The notes beneath the pieces are model-generated. The model did not search any database, was not told where the DNA came from, and saw only the letters and a list, made by a program, of their open reading frames with translations. A program made the translations under genes and the position numbers. From Robinsoniella peoriensis (lineage in GTDB: Bacteria > Bacillota > Clostridia > Lachnospirales > Lachnospiraceae), in NCBI RefSeq assembly GCF_000797495.1, contig NZ_JTGN01000008.1:62001-126000 (forward strand): a stretch of DNA of 64,000 bases, written 5' to 3'. Positions within the stretch are counted from its first letter, which is position 1. Each line of letters begins with the position of its first letter. Shown in pieces: positions 18,281 through 26,589 of this stretch.

Positions 18281-19777
18281 ATGCTAGGCGATACAATTTT
18301 AAAGTTGAATCATATTTCGAAATTATATCCCGGCGTGGTTGCTCTGGACGATTTAAATATTGAATTTAAAGAAGGCGAAATTCATGCAATGGTAGGGGAA
18401 AACGGCGCAGGGAAGTCCACAATGATTAAGACAATTTCCGGAGCTGTACAGCCAACCAGAGGAACGATTGAGATTAACAATCATACATATGAACAAATGA
18501 CGCCAACCCTGTCCAGGCAGAATGGGATAGCAGTTATCTATCAGGAATTTACGCTGATTCCGGTACTCAGCGCATCGGAAAATATATTTTTGGGTGAATT
18601 CATTATGAAAGGGATGGTTTTAGACCGGAAGGAAATGGATAAGAAAGCAGAGGAGCTGTTTAATAGGCTCCATGTAGACATCGATCCTTCTACAAAGGTA
18701 GCAGATCTGACTACCGGTTATCAGCAGATTGTGGAGATAGCAAAGGCGGTTTCTAAGGATGCTAAGATTTTAATTATGGATGAGCCGTCTGCCCCTCTTA
18801 CCACATCAGAGGTTGAGGCGATGTTTAAGATCGTAGATACCTTGAAGACACAGGGAGTGACCATTATCTATATCTCTCACAGAATGGAAGAGATCTTTCG
18901 GTTGTCGGACCGTGTATCGGTACTCCGGGATGGAAAATATATTACTACAGTAAATACGGCAGATACCAGTAAATCAGAATTAATTAAGCTGATGGTGGGC
19001 AGGGAGCTCAGTGAGACATATCCGGAACGAAAGAATAAAGCCTCTGAAACCGTACTGTCTATTAAAAAGCTCACGGGTAATGGTGTAAAGGATGTTTCCT
19101 TTGATGTAAAACGAGGTGAGGTATTAGGCCTGGCAGGGCTGATTGGCGCCGGCAGGACAGAATTGGCACAGCTGCTTTTTGGATATGAAAAGATTATATC
19201 CGGAGAAATAATTTTAAATGGAAAATCTATTCGGCCAAAAAACTGCATAGAGGCAATAGCGGCGGGAATTGCGCTGGTTCCGGAAGACCGCAAGCGTCAG
19301 GGGCTGGTATTGGAAATGAGCATTAAGGAGAATACAACCATGCCAAGCATGAAAAGAATTTCCACGCTTGCAGTGATCAGCAGTGACCAAGAAAAAGAGA
19401 TGTCCCAGTCTTATATGGACAGTCTTCGTACAAAAGCCCCTTCCATCGAACAGAAAACGAAAAATCTAAGTGGTGGAAATCAACAGAAAGTAGTACTGGC
19501 AAAGTGGCTGGCGATGGATCCCCAGGTGTTAATATTTGACGAACCCACCAGAGGAATTGATGTGGGAGCAAAACAGGAGATCTACAATATTATGAACGAA
19601 CTGGCGGACAATGGTAAGACGATCCTTATGATTTCATCAGATATGGAAGAATTAATCGGAATGTCAGACCGGATTGTGGTGCTGTGCAAGGGAAGAGTTA
19701 CCGGGCTGCTAGAAAAAGAAGAAGTCAGCCAGGAATTAATATTATCAAAATCGGCAGGGAGTGATACGGATGAATAA
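18281..19777 (+). CDS. Sugar ABC transporter ATPase (RbsA/MglA family, CUT2)
   Basis: Tandem ATPase of 498 aa that powers a CUT2 monosaccharide or polyol importer. The N-cassette has Walker A GENGAGKST, signature-region LTTGYQQ, Walker B LIMDEPSAPL and switch His YISHRMEE. The C-cassette has GLIGAGRTE, signature LSGGNQQK and IFDEPTRGIDVGAK, all intact. AGGAGG precedes the ATG. It overlaps the permease gene by 8 nt. It is the catalytically competent counterpart of the degenerate homologue encoded 311 bp upstream, a contrast that supports a non-transport role for the latter. Confidence 0.93.
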   Translation: MLGDTILKLNHISKLYPGVVALDDLNIEFKEGEIHAMVGENGAGKSTMIKTISGAVQPTRGTIEINNHTYEQMTPTLSRQNGIAVIYQEFTLIPVLSASENIFLGEFIMKGMVLDRKEMDKKAEELFNRLHVDIDPSTKVADLTTGYQQIVEIAKAVSKDAKILIMDEPSAPLTTSEVEAMFKIVDTLKTQGVTIIYISHRMEEIFRLSDRVSVLRDGKYITTVNTADTSKSELIKLMVGRELSETYPERKNKASETVLSIKKLTGNGVKDVSFDVKRGEVLGLAGLIGAGRTELAQLLFGYEKIISGEIILNGKSIRPKNCIEAIAAGIALVPEDRKRQGLVLEMSIKENTTMPSMKRISTLAVISSDQEKEMSQSYMDSLRTKAPSIEQKTKNLSGGNQQKVVLAKWLAMDPQVLIFDEPTRGIDVGAKQEIYNIMNELADNGKTILMISSDMEELIGMSDRIVVLCKGRVTGLLEKEEVSQELILSKSAGSDTDE

Positions 19778-20756
19778 GAGTAAAAAGTTATTTAAATCTA
19801 AGGAACTGGGAATTTTTCTGGTATTGGTGGCAATGTTTCTGGTATTTAGTATACTATCGCCGCAGTTTTTAAAGCTGAACAATATTTTTAATATCACAAA
19901 ACAGATTGCAACCCTTGGTATCTGCTCAGTGGGATTCACCTTCGTCTTAATAACAGGCGGTATAGATTTGTCCCTGGGTTATCAGATATCGCTGATTAAT
20001 ATCATTTGCGCCTATATGATGACCAAAATGGGGGTTCACTGGGTGGCAGCCATAATGATTTCTATTCTGGCTGGTATACTGATCGGGCTGATTAATGGAT
20101 TAATTATTACAAAAACCGGAGTGGCGCCTCTGATAGTGACCCTTTCCATGATGACTATTTTAAATGGTCTGAGTTATTTAATATCAAAAGGACTGCCTAT
20201 GTTTGGATTCCCCAGGAGCTTTTCCTTTTTAGGACAGGGTAGTATACTTTCCGTCCCGGTATCCCTGATATTTTTGCTGATTATAATTGCAATAGGGGTA
20301 TTTATCCTGAATAAGACTTATTATGGAAGATATTTCTATGCTATCGGAAGCAATGAAGAGGCGACAAAGCTTTCCGGTGTTAATACAGGCAAAGTGCGGA
20401 TATTAGTATACAGTTTATGCGGATTTTTTACGTCAATCGGAGCAATATTAATGCTTTCGCGTCTGAATTCAGCGCAATCCGCAACAGGAGCAGGTTTTGA
20501 ATTTGATGTACTGACTGCCTGTGTCCTGGGCGGTGTATCCAGCAGCGGCGGAAAAGGAACAATGCTGGGAGCATTTATCGGAGTGTTAATTGTAGGAGTT
20601 CTGGATAACGGACTGGTACTGCTAAATGTCAGTGAATACGTACAGCTGGTAATCAAAGGATGTATCTTACTGATTGCAGTGGTTTACGATACGATGTCCA
20701 GAGCAAACAGTGAGAAGATAAAGAGAATGAAGGCTATAAATGCTAATAATGCGTAA
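19770..20756 (+). CDS. Sugar ABC transporter permease (RbsC family)
   Basis: Integral membrane permease of 328 aa with about eight to ten transmembrane segments. RbsC-type motifs are GGIDLSLGYQISLINI, ITKTGVAPLIVTLSMMTILNG and the coupling region GSNEEATKLSGVNTGKVR. ATG at 19770 is preferred over GTG at 19761 because AGGGAG (19756-19761) is 8 nt from the former and touches the latter. It forms a transporter with the ATPase upstream and the binding lipoprotein 147 bp downstream. Confidence 0.92.
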   Translation: MNKSKKLFKSKELGIFLVLVAMFLVFSILSPQFLKLNNIFNITKQIATLGICSVGFTFVLITGGIDLSLGYQISLINIICAYMMTKMGVHWVAAIMISILAGILIGLINGLIITKTGVAPLIVTLSMMTILNGLSYLISKGLPMFGFPRSFSFLGQGSILSVPVSLIFLLIIIAIGVFILNKTYYGRYFYAIGSNEEATKLSGVNTGKVRILVYSLCGFFTSIGAILMLSRLNSAQSATGAGFEFDVLTACVLGGVSSSGGKGTMLGAFIGVLIVGVLDNGLVLLNVSEYVQLVIKGCILLIAVVYDTMSRANSEKIKRMKAINANNA

Positions 20757-20903
20757 TATTCACATTATCTTGTGGAAAATGTGGATACAAAATCAGATAA
20801 TATGAAAAAAATGTGGATAACTTTTAATGCATTTTAATATTGAGTGTATTTATGACGAAATGAAGATAAAAAAATAAAATATAAAGTGATGAAAGGGAAG
20901 ATT

Positions 20904-22010
20904 ATGATGAAAAAAAGATTATTAAGCATGGTAATTTCTATAGCTATGATAACAGGCATGCTGGCTGGATGCAGCAATCCGTCAGACAGCGGAGGAACAA
21001 CTGCAGCAGCATCAGCACAAACAGAGGGGACAAAAGCGGGAGGAGAAGATGGAACAGCAGCAGGAGCATTAAATGAAAACGGGGAAAACAGTACAATTAC
21101 AGAAGCTGCCGGCAAAAGTGAGAGTAAGGATTCTTATAATGTAGGAATTACATTTTCAGATCTCAGTAATCCGGTTTGGGCAGAGCTGGTTCAGGAAGCA
21201 GAAAGCTATGGTAAAGAAAAAGCAATGTCAGTTACTTATGTAGATGCACAGAGTGATGCGACTAAGCAGGTTACCCAGATTGAGAACTTTATCCAAAATG
21301 GAATGGATGCAATTATTATCTGTGCAGTGGAGGCAAATGCTATTGCCGATGTGACAAAAAAAGCAAAAGAGGCAGGAATCTATGTAGTTGCCTACACCCA
21401 GGTATTAGAAAATTATGATGCCCAGTACCTGGTAGATCCTTATAATACAGGCTATGCATGCGGTAAAAAAGCTGCGGAGTGGATTAACGAAAAATATGGA
21501 GATGAAGAAGTTGTGGAATGGGCGCTTATGGATCTTCCGGAATTTCCTGAAATCATAGAACGTGCCAATGGAATCAAAGCAGGTGTGGAAGAAAACGCAA
21601 AGAATGCGAAATTAGTCGCTACTTCTCCGGCATTGACAGCAGAGCAGGGTCTCAGTAACGCAGAAAACTTTTTACAGGCAAATCCAAATCTAAAAGCAAT
21701 CTGCTGCATTGGCGGCGGAGGAAGTGTAGGAGGAAATGAAGGGATTAAGGCGGCCGGCATTACAGATTTTGAATCTGTCGGACTCTTTGGGATCGATGCT
21801 ACGGAAAACGAAATTTTAAATATCATCAATGGGGATCCTCAGAAATCTTCCGTCAGCCTTGGCGGCGGAAAAGCACACGGAAGAGCCTTGATTGATATGA
21901 CAAATGCACTGCTGAAAAATGAAAAGATTGAGGAAACCCAGTATATGCCCATTGATGTGATAGATTCATCCAATGCACAGGAATATTACGATACAATTTA
22001 TAAAAAATAA
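20904..22010 (+). CDS. RbsB-type sugar-binding lipoprotein (Peripla_BP_4)
   Basis: Substrate-binding lipoprotein of about 368 aa for the CUT2 importer. Signal peptide with lipobox LAGC-S, an Ala/Gly/Glu-rich linker, then a periplasmic-binding fold of the ribose type (YNVGITFSDLSNPVWAELV, DAQSDATKQVTQIENFIQNG, AIIICAVEANAI, and C-terminal GLFGIDATENEILN). The start is taken at 20904 (ATGATG), just after AAGGGA; the two adjacent ATGs cannot be separated. It is preceded by a 147-bp AT-rich gap without a clear terminator. A dehydrogenase of the erythritol/threitol type follows, so a polyol ligand is possible (inference). Confidence 0.9.
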   Translation: MMKKRLLSMVISIAMITGMLAGCSNPSDSGGTTAAASAQTEGTKAGGEDGTAAGALNENGENSTITEAAGKSESKDSYNVGITFSDLSNPVWAELVQEAESYGKEKAMSVTYVDAQSDATKQVTQIENFIQNGMDAIIICAVEANAIADVTKKAKEAGIYVVAYTQVLENYDAQYLVDPYNTGYACGKKAAEWINEKYGDEEVVEWALMDLPEFPEIIERANGIKAGVEENAKNAKLVATSPALTAEQGLSNAENFLQANPNLKAICCIGGGGSVGGNEGIKAAGITDFESVGLFGIDATENEILNIINGDPQKSSVSLGGGKAHGRALIDMTNALLKNEKIEETQYMPIDVIDSSNAQEYYDTIYKK

Positions 22011-22092
22011 TGAAAAAAGATAAAAAATGAAAAGCAATGAAACAATATTAGTTGCTAAGTAAAGAATTATTATAAAATGGAGGAGCACCAAT

Positions 22093-23163
22093 ATGAGTAA
22101 AACAATGAAAGCGCTGGTATCCTATGCGCCATACGATAACCGCTACGAAGACTTTCCGGTACCGGAGATAGGGAAAGGGGAACTGCTGTTAAAGGTAAAG
22201 GGCTGCGGGATCTGCGCAGGCGACGTAAAATCTTACCATGGGGGAATCCGTATCTGGGGAACTTCAGAAGAAAACAGGTACATAGAAGCGCCGTGCATAG
22301 GGGGACATGAGTTTTACGGAGAAATCGTAGAAAAAGCAGAGGATGTTACGGGATATGAGGTTGGAGAAGTTATTACGGCGGAGCAGGTAATTCCCTGTGG
22401 TGAATGTAAATTCTGCCGGGAAGGAAAATACTGGATGTGTACCCGGTCAGCAGTTTTTGGATTTAAGCAATATGCCAATGGCGGTTTTGCAGAATATGTT
22501 AAGATTGACAAGAATTGTATAAAACACAGAATTCCGGAAGGATTTACACAGGAGCAGGCAGTTCTGGTGGAACCAATCGCCTGCGGAATGCATGCATTGG
22601 AACGTGCTGATATCAAACACAGCGATGTGGTAGTGATTGCAGGGCTTGGAGCAATTGGGCTGTCCATGGTGAATATAGCCAGTCTTTATCTTCCCGGAAT
22701 GGTGATTGGAATTGATGTAAAGGAGAACCGGCTGGCAATGGGAAAAGAATTTGGAGCGGATTTAGTATTGAATCCGGCAGAATGTAATGTGGCGGAAGAA
22801 ATTATGAAACTGACAGACGGTCTGGGCTGTGATGTCTACGTAGAAGCGTCCGGAAGTCCCGGAAGTGTCACACAGGGAATGGATGCACTGAAAAATCTGG
22901 GGCGTTATGTTCAGATGGGTGTATTTGCAAAGGAAGTACAGGCGGATTGGAATGTAATCGGGGATGGGAAAGAATTAACGATAATCGGATCTCATTTGTC
23001 GGCGCTGACTTATCCTGCTGTGATAAAGGGGATACAAAAAGGGTTGATACGGACCGAAGGACTAATCTCCCACCGGTTTAAGCTGGAGGACTGGGAAGAG
23101 GCTTTTGAAACGGCGGAAAAAGCGGAAGATGCTGTGAAGGTGATGCTGGTTCCGCAGGAATAG
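22093..23163 (+). CDS. Zinc alcohol dehydrogenase, erythritol/L-threitol dehydrogenase-like
   Basis: Medium-chain NAD(P)-dependent polyol dehydrogenase of 356 aa. Catalytic-zinc residues are in GICAGD (C41) and GGHEF (H72, E73); structural-zinc Cys are at 102, 105, 108 and 116 (PCGECKFCREGKYWMC); the Rossmann motif is AGLGAIGLSMV. The GICAGDVKSYHG block and EQVIPCGECKFC resemble erythritol/L-threitol dehydrogenase (EltD) as remembered from that family; sorbitol or threonine dehydrogenase remain alternatives. GGAGG precedes the start. It sits 82 nt after the sugar-binding lipoprotein, so it probably oxidises the imported polyol as the first catabolic step. Confidence 0.85.
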   Translation: MSKTMKALVSYAPYDNRYEDFPVPEIGKGELLLKVKGCGICAGDVKSYHGGIRIWGTSEENRYIEAPCIGGHEFYGEIVEKAEDVTGYEVGEVITAEQVIPCGECKFCREGKYWMCTRSAVFGFKQYANGGFAEYVKIDKNCIKHRIPEGFTQEQAVLVEPIACGMHALERADIKHSDVVVIAGLGAIGLSMVNIASLYLPGMVIGIDVKENRLAMGKEFGADLVLNPAECNVAEEIMKLTDGLGCDVYVEASGSPGSVTQGMDALKNLGRYVQMGVFAKEVQADWNVIGDGKELTIIGSHLSALTYPAVIKGIQKGLIRTEGLISHRFKLEDWEEAFETAEKAEDAVKVMLVPQE

Positions 23164-23177
23164 AAATGTACTTTTTG

Positions 23178-23244
23178 CCACTTACACTCCCATAACCGCC
23201 CACTTACTAAAATAATATAGATTTCTCCCGGAATTTATTATAAT
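23178..23244 (+). promoter_or_regulatory. LytTR-type direct repeats and promoter
   Basis: Two copies of CCACTTAC (23178-23185 and 23200-23207) are 22 bp apart, about two helical turns, followed by a -10 TATAAT at 23239-23244. LytTR proteins bind paired direct repeats spaced about 21 bp. The next gene encodes a LytTR protein, so autoregulation is likely. Confidence 0.55.
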
Positions 23245-23269
23245 ATAAGTCCATAGGGAGGGGCAGAAA

Positions 23270-23722
23270 ATGAAAGTAGTTATTAAGAAGATCCCGGAGG
23301 ACAAAATAGAATATGCGGCGCTGCATGTGCATGAATTAACACCTCAGGCTGAACAGATTTCATCATATATTGAAAATGAAGAATATAATGCGGTCATTGT
23401 TCCATGTACTGCGGACGGGAAGATTTACAGGATCCCAAGTGAAAGTATTTATATAATTGAATCGGTTGACAATGTCCAATATGTTCATACCAGAGAGAAG
23501 ATATTTGAATCTGCGAAAAAATTGTATGAGTTAGAAAAACTGCTCCCTGTAAAATTTGTCAGAGTTTCGAAATCTGTAATTCTGCATTTGAATAAAGTCA
23601 GCGTTTACAGTCCCCTGGCAAATGGACTTATGAAGGCGGAGCTGGATAACGGGGCATCTGTATATATTTCAAGAAAATATTTAAAAGATCTGAGAGCGTT
23701 AATTCGGGAGGGATTACGATGA
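23270..23722 (+). CDS. LytTR family DNA-binding regulator
   Basis: Small regulator of 150 aa with a LytTR domain over most of its length (about 45-148: SIYIIESVDNVQYVHT, VKFVRVSKSVILHLNKV, LDNGASVYISRKYLKDLR). The 45-residue N-terminal part has no receiver domain, as in stand-alone LytTR regulators paired with membrane proteins. Its stop overlaps the next gene by 4 nt (ATGA). Upstream direct repeats suggest autoregulation. Confidence 0.88.
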   Translation: MKVVIKKIPEDKIEYAALHVHELTPQAEQISSYIENEEYNAVIVPCTADGKIYRIPSESIYIIESVDNVQYVHTREKIFESAKKLYELEKLLPVKFVRVSKSVILHLNKVSVYSPLANGLMKAELDNGASVYISRKYLKDLRALIREGLR

Positions 23723-24360
23723 GTGTGGAAAATCGAAAAGAATGTGGATTAAAGGGCAGCATTTTGGGTTTAGTGTTAATGATGAGTTCACTTTTAGTAG
23801 TGAGTTTCACCGGTGATGCAGCGGGCATTGTTCTGGCGCTGCCATATATGCCTGTTATCTTGGCTGGTTACCTGATATTGGGTGTCTTTTTCTGGTGGAT
23901 ACATGGAAGAACGCCAAAAGAACACAGTCTGTTAACCGGTGCAGCATCCAGCTATCTGGTGTTTCTTGTAGTAGTAGCGGTGATGACGATAGCTGCGTTT
24001 TTGACGCAGACAGTGCGTTACGTGATACTGGTAAATATTGTAGTATTGTTTGTGCTGTGGCTGATGGAATACGTATCTTTAAAAAAAATAGCAGATGAGC
24101 TGAATCAGGGAATGCCTCAAGGCAGATCTGCGTTAGTGGTAGATCTGGATGAAAAGCCAGCTACCATGGAAGCCTATTTTCATGAAATTGAAAAATACTG
24201 TGAAGCCAATCACTGGAATCTGGAATATATCAAAAAAGAGAAACCGGCTCTAATCAGGATAAATGGTAAAAAGTACGCTGTAAAAATGGGATTGTATTAT
24301 ACACCTATTGGAACGATTGTGTATACAATGACCTTTTCCAGCGCAGGTGAGCAGGATTAA
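23719..24360 (+). CDS. Membrane protein paired with the LytTR regulator
   Basis: Protein of 213 aa with four predicted transmembrane segments (about residues 12-32, 35-60, 75-95, 98-118) and a C-terminal cytosolic domain of about 85 residues (RSALVVDLDEKPATMEAYFHE...). The family is not recognised. The 4-nt overlap with the LytTR gene places both in one operon, resembling known LytTR regulator-inhibitor pairs in which a membrane protein holds the regulator inactive. That role is inferred from context only. Confidence 0.7.
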   Translation: MSVENRKECGLKGSILGLVLMMSSLLVVSFTGDAAGIVLALPYMPVILAGYLILGVFFWWIHGRTPKEHSLLTGAASSYLVFLVVVAVMTIAAFLTQTVRYVILVNIVVLFVLWLMEYVSLKKIADELNQGMPQGRSALVVDLDEKPATMEAYFHEIEKYCEANHWNLEYIKKEKPALIRINGKKYAVKMGLYYTPIGTIVYTMTFSSAGEQD

Positions 24361-24374
24361 TAACTGAGACTGTA

Positions 24375-24420
24375 AGGGGAAGAAACGCCAAAATTTAATT
24401 TTCTGGTGTGTCTTCCCCTC
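24375..24420. terminator. Bidirectional terminator between convergent genes
   Basis: GGGGAAGAAACGCCA (24376-24390) pairs, with two mismatches, with TGGTGTGTCTTCCCC (24404-24418). The AT-rich loop and flanks allow termination of both the LytTR operon (+) and the DUF4097 gene (-). Confidence 0.7.
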
Positions 24421-24430
24421 TTAAGAAAAT

Positions 24431-25423
24431 TTACCGGATAAATGCAACATCAATACGTCCATTGCTGGTCTTCGCAACAAGATGTTTTTTCTGATCCGGA
24501 TATTTACTGTTCGGCAGATTATTAGAACCATTTACCGTGTGGCTCTGGATAGCGTAATCACGGATATCACCGATGATGGTACCTCTGACAGCACCATTGC
24601 TGGTTCTCATTACAATGTTATCTCCATTCAGGTTCTTACCTTCTACGGCACCATTGCGTGTAGAGAGCAGGAGTCCGAATGTAAAAGTACATCCAAATGC
24701 AGTAACACGGCCATTGTTCGTCACGGCCTCCAACTGGTCACCGGATAGGTTATTCAGATCCAAAGATGCATTGGTACTCTGTATTAGAACGGAATTGCAA
24801 TGGATGTCGTCAACCCTGATCCGCGCATTACTGGTAATAAATTGTGAATTGGTCAGATGTTTCAATCCGTTTACAGAAATTGAAGCATTGGAGGATTTCA
24901 CCCTCAGATTACCTGCAAAATCTACGGGAACTTCCAGAGTTAGTATCCAGGGACCACGGAAGAGATTGCGCCAGTTCCAGGAAAGGAAGTTACGCATGGT
25001 ATGGCGGAAGTTAAATTCCCCGTCATGTTCTGTAAAGGAAACGTAATCACAGTCTTCCCGTGGATTAAATAGTACCCGGATGGGACCGGAGGTCACGGGA
25101 ATTACTTCAATTCGTACATTTTCGGCTTCCACGTTAATTGTGTGTATGGGAGTAGAGGATGCATAACCCGCATCTTGAATGTTTTCCTGCCCGGTATTAG
25201 TTTGGGTATATCTCGGTCTGCCGATTTCCCTGTATTCTTCTTTAATTCGTTTGACAATGGATTCGACGGTACCAAATCCGGCAATGATATTTTCTTCATC
25301 ACGCCCCAGCTCCAGACCGTCACAGATCAATTCCTGATAATATTCTTTTAACTGCTCTTTGTCAGCGTCTGGTATCTCCGATAATTGTTCCATTAATTCT
25401 TTGAAAAATTCTGCTTGCTTCAT
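24431..25423 (-). CDS. HAAS-domain / DUF4097 beta-strand repeat protein
   Basis: Protein of 330 aa. An N-terminal helical HAAS-type (DUF1700-like) domain (about 1-75: QAEFFKELMEQLSEIPDADKEQ) is followed by a DUF4097-type beta-solenoid (about 95-330) with repeated short strands such as VKSSNASISVNGL, ITSNARIRVDDI, STNASLDLNNL and TSNGAVRGTI. No transmembrane segment is seen. ATG at 25423 is chosen because AGGAGGGATC stands just upstream and it overlaps the PadR gene by 4 nt. PadR-HAAS-DUF4097 is a recurring Firmicute module thought to act in envelope stress; the exact function is unknown. Confidence 0.85.
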   Translation of the reverse strand: MKQAEFFKELMEQLSEIPDADKEQLKEYYQELICDGLELGRDEENIIAGFGTVESIVKRIKEEYREIGRPRYTQTNTGQENIQDAGYASSTPIHTINVEAENVRIEVIPVTSGPIRVLFNPREDCDYVSFTEHDGEFNFRHTMRNFLSWNWRNLFRGPWILTLEVPVDFAGNLRVKSSNASISVNGLKHLTNSQFITSNARIRVDDIHCNSVLIQSTNASLDLNNLSGDQLEAVTNNGRVTAFGCTFTFGLLLSTRNGAVEGKNLNGDNIVMRTSNGAVRGTIIGDIRDYAIQSHTVNGSNNLPNSKYPDQKKHLVAKTSNGRIDVAFIR

Positions 25424-25743
25424 AGTGATCCCTCCTGGCTGTTTTTTTCTATGAAAGTGTAAATTTGTTTCATTTCTTCCCACTCATTTAAAAATTCCTG
25501 AATCTTTGCAATACCTGTATCCGTAATTTTATAATATTTACGGGTGCGCCCGTTGTATTCCTGCTTATATGTTGTGAGACTGCCCGTGGATTCCAGTCGT
25601 TTTAAGATAGGATATAAGGTTGATTCGGAAATCTCAATACATTTTGAAACCTCTCCATTGATCAAATATCCATAAGACGGACCTTGTTTTAAGACGGACA
25701 ATACACAGATATCCAGCAGACCCTTTTTTCTTTGCGTATCCAT
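25420..25743 (-). CDS. PadR family transcriptional repressor
   Basis: Winged-helix regulator of 107 aa (KGLLDICVLSVLKQGPSYGYLI; SESTLYPILKRLESTGSL; GRTRKYYKITDTGIAKIQEF), a short PadR of the PadR-s2 type. GGAGG precedes its ATG. It is first in a two-gene operon with the HAAS/DUF4097 gene. A palindromic operator overlaps its promoter -10, so it very likely represses its own operon. Confidence 0.93.
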   Translation of the reverse strand: MDTQRKKGLLDICVLSVLKQGPSYGYLINGEVSKCIEISESTLYPILKRLESTGSLTTYKQEYNGRTRKYYKITDTGIAKIQEFLNEWEEMKQIYTFIEKNSQEGSL

Positions 25744-25767
25744 GTAATACCTCCTGATACCCTGTTA

Positions 25768-25824
25768 TGCATACTATGCATTGTATACTATGCATAGTAT
25801 AGTATTGTGGTTAAAAAATGTCAA
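25768..25824 (-). promoter_or_regulatory. padR promoter with overlapping palindromic operator
   Basis: On the minus strand: perfect TTGACA (25824-25819), 17-bp spacer, TATACT (25801-25796). The perfect 18-bp palindrome TATACTATGCATAGTATA (25784-25801) contains this -10. A second half copy, TACTATGCAT, lies at 25772-25781, 14 bp away. Binding there would block polymerase. Confidence 0.8.
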
Positions 25825-25877
25825 GAGGTTTTTTTGTTTTAATTTTGCCGTTTATCTGCCTTGAAAGCTGGCAGACT

Positions 25878-26462
25878 CTAAAATTCCAGAAGTTTCAGAA
25901 GACACTCCTTTAATTCTTCAGTATAAAAGGAGTATCGTGGATTTTTAAGCCATACAAAGGACATTGCATAATTATCAATCAGGCAACGCCAGATGTTGGC
26001 AATGGTATTTGAACGGGTTAAAGACATACCAGGGCAGGATTTTCTGATATAATTCAGCATTAATTCTGTAGCCTGGCCTGCCCATATATGTAAAAGTGGA
26101 TAATTATAAGATATAGCAAGTTTCTGGCTGATCGGATAAAGCTTGATGGTTATTTCATTGTGTCCATAGTCATATGCTTTCTTTATAATATAATCAACCA
26201 TTTCTTCGCCGGAGGGGTCTTTGGGTGCGAAAGTTATCATTTGTCTGGTATGTCCGGAAACATACTCATCCCAGATCTCAATAAACAGAATCTCTTTGCC
26301 TTTAAAATGTTTATAAAAGGTTCCAAGTGAGCATCCGGCGTCTTTCACGATGTCATTGATACTAGTATCATCAAAGCCATTTTCCAAAAAGAGATGAAGC
26401 GAGATGTCTTTAATTTTCTTATGTATTTTGTGATATTTCAATTCTTTTGCTAAACTGGCCAT
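25878..26462 (-). CDS. TetR/AcrR family regulator
   Basis: Regulator of 194 aa. The N-terminal TetR helix-turn-helix is at about 14-58 (ISLHLFLENGFDDTSINDIVKDAGCSLG then TFYKHFKGKEILF). The C-terminal ligand domain has no strong motifs. It lies 127 bp downstream of the MATE gene on the same strand. A 14-bp sequence upstream of it also occurs upstream of the MATE gene, so it probably represses both. The inducer is unknown. Confidence 0.9.
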   Translation of the reverse strand: MASLAKELKYHKIHKKIKDISLHLFLENGFDDTSINDIVKDAGCSLGTFYKHFKGKEILFIEIWDEYVSGHTRQMITFAPKDPSGEEMVDYIIKKAYDYGHNEITIKLYPISQKLAISYNYPLLHIWAGQATELMLNYIRKSCPGMSLTRSNTIANIWRCLIDNYAMSFVWLKNPRYSFYTEELKECLLKLLEF

Positions 26463-26493
26463 TTTGTCGTCCTTCTCGTTTGTATGTTAGAGG

Positions 26494-26516
26494 TTATGTA
26501 AAATTATGTAAGTAGG
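26494..26516 (-). promoter_or_regulatory. Putative TetR operator upstream of the tetR gene
   Basis: The 14-bp sequence ATTATGTAAGTAGG (26503-26516, plus strand) is identical to one upstream of the MATE gene, with an additional TTATGTAA just before it (26494-26501). It sits 30-55 bp before the tetR start, in the expected promoter region. Confidence 0.55.
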
Positions 26517-26589
26517 TCTTTGTCCAAAATGTACATTAAATGGAATAAATTATACAAAGAGTACGTCATAAATGACATTATAGCTGATT

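Noticed and set aside
25855..25875. TCTGCC/GGCAGA hairpin as a terminator of the tetR gene
   Set aside because: No T-run follows in the direction of tetR transcription; the sequence after the stem is A-rich.
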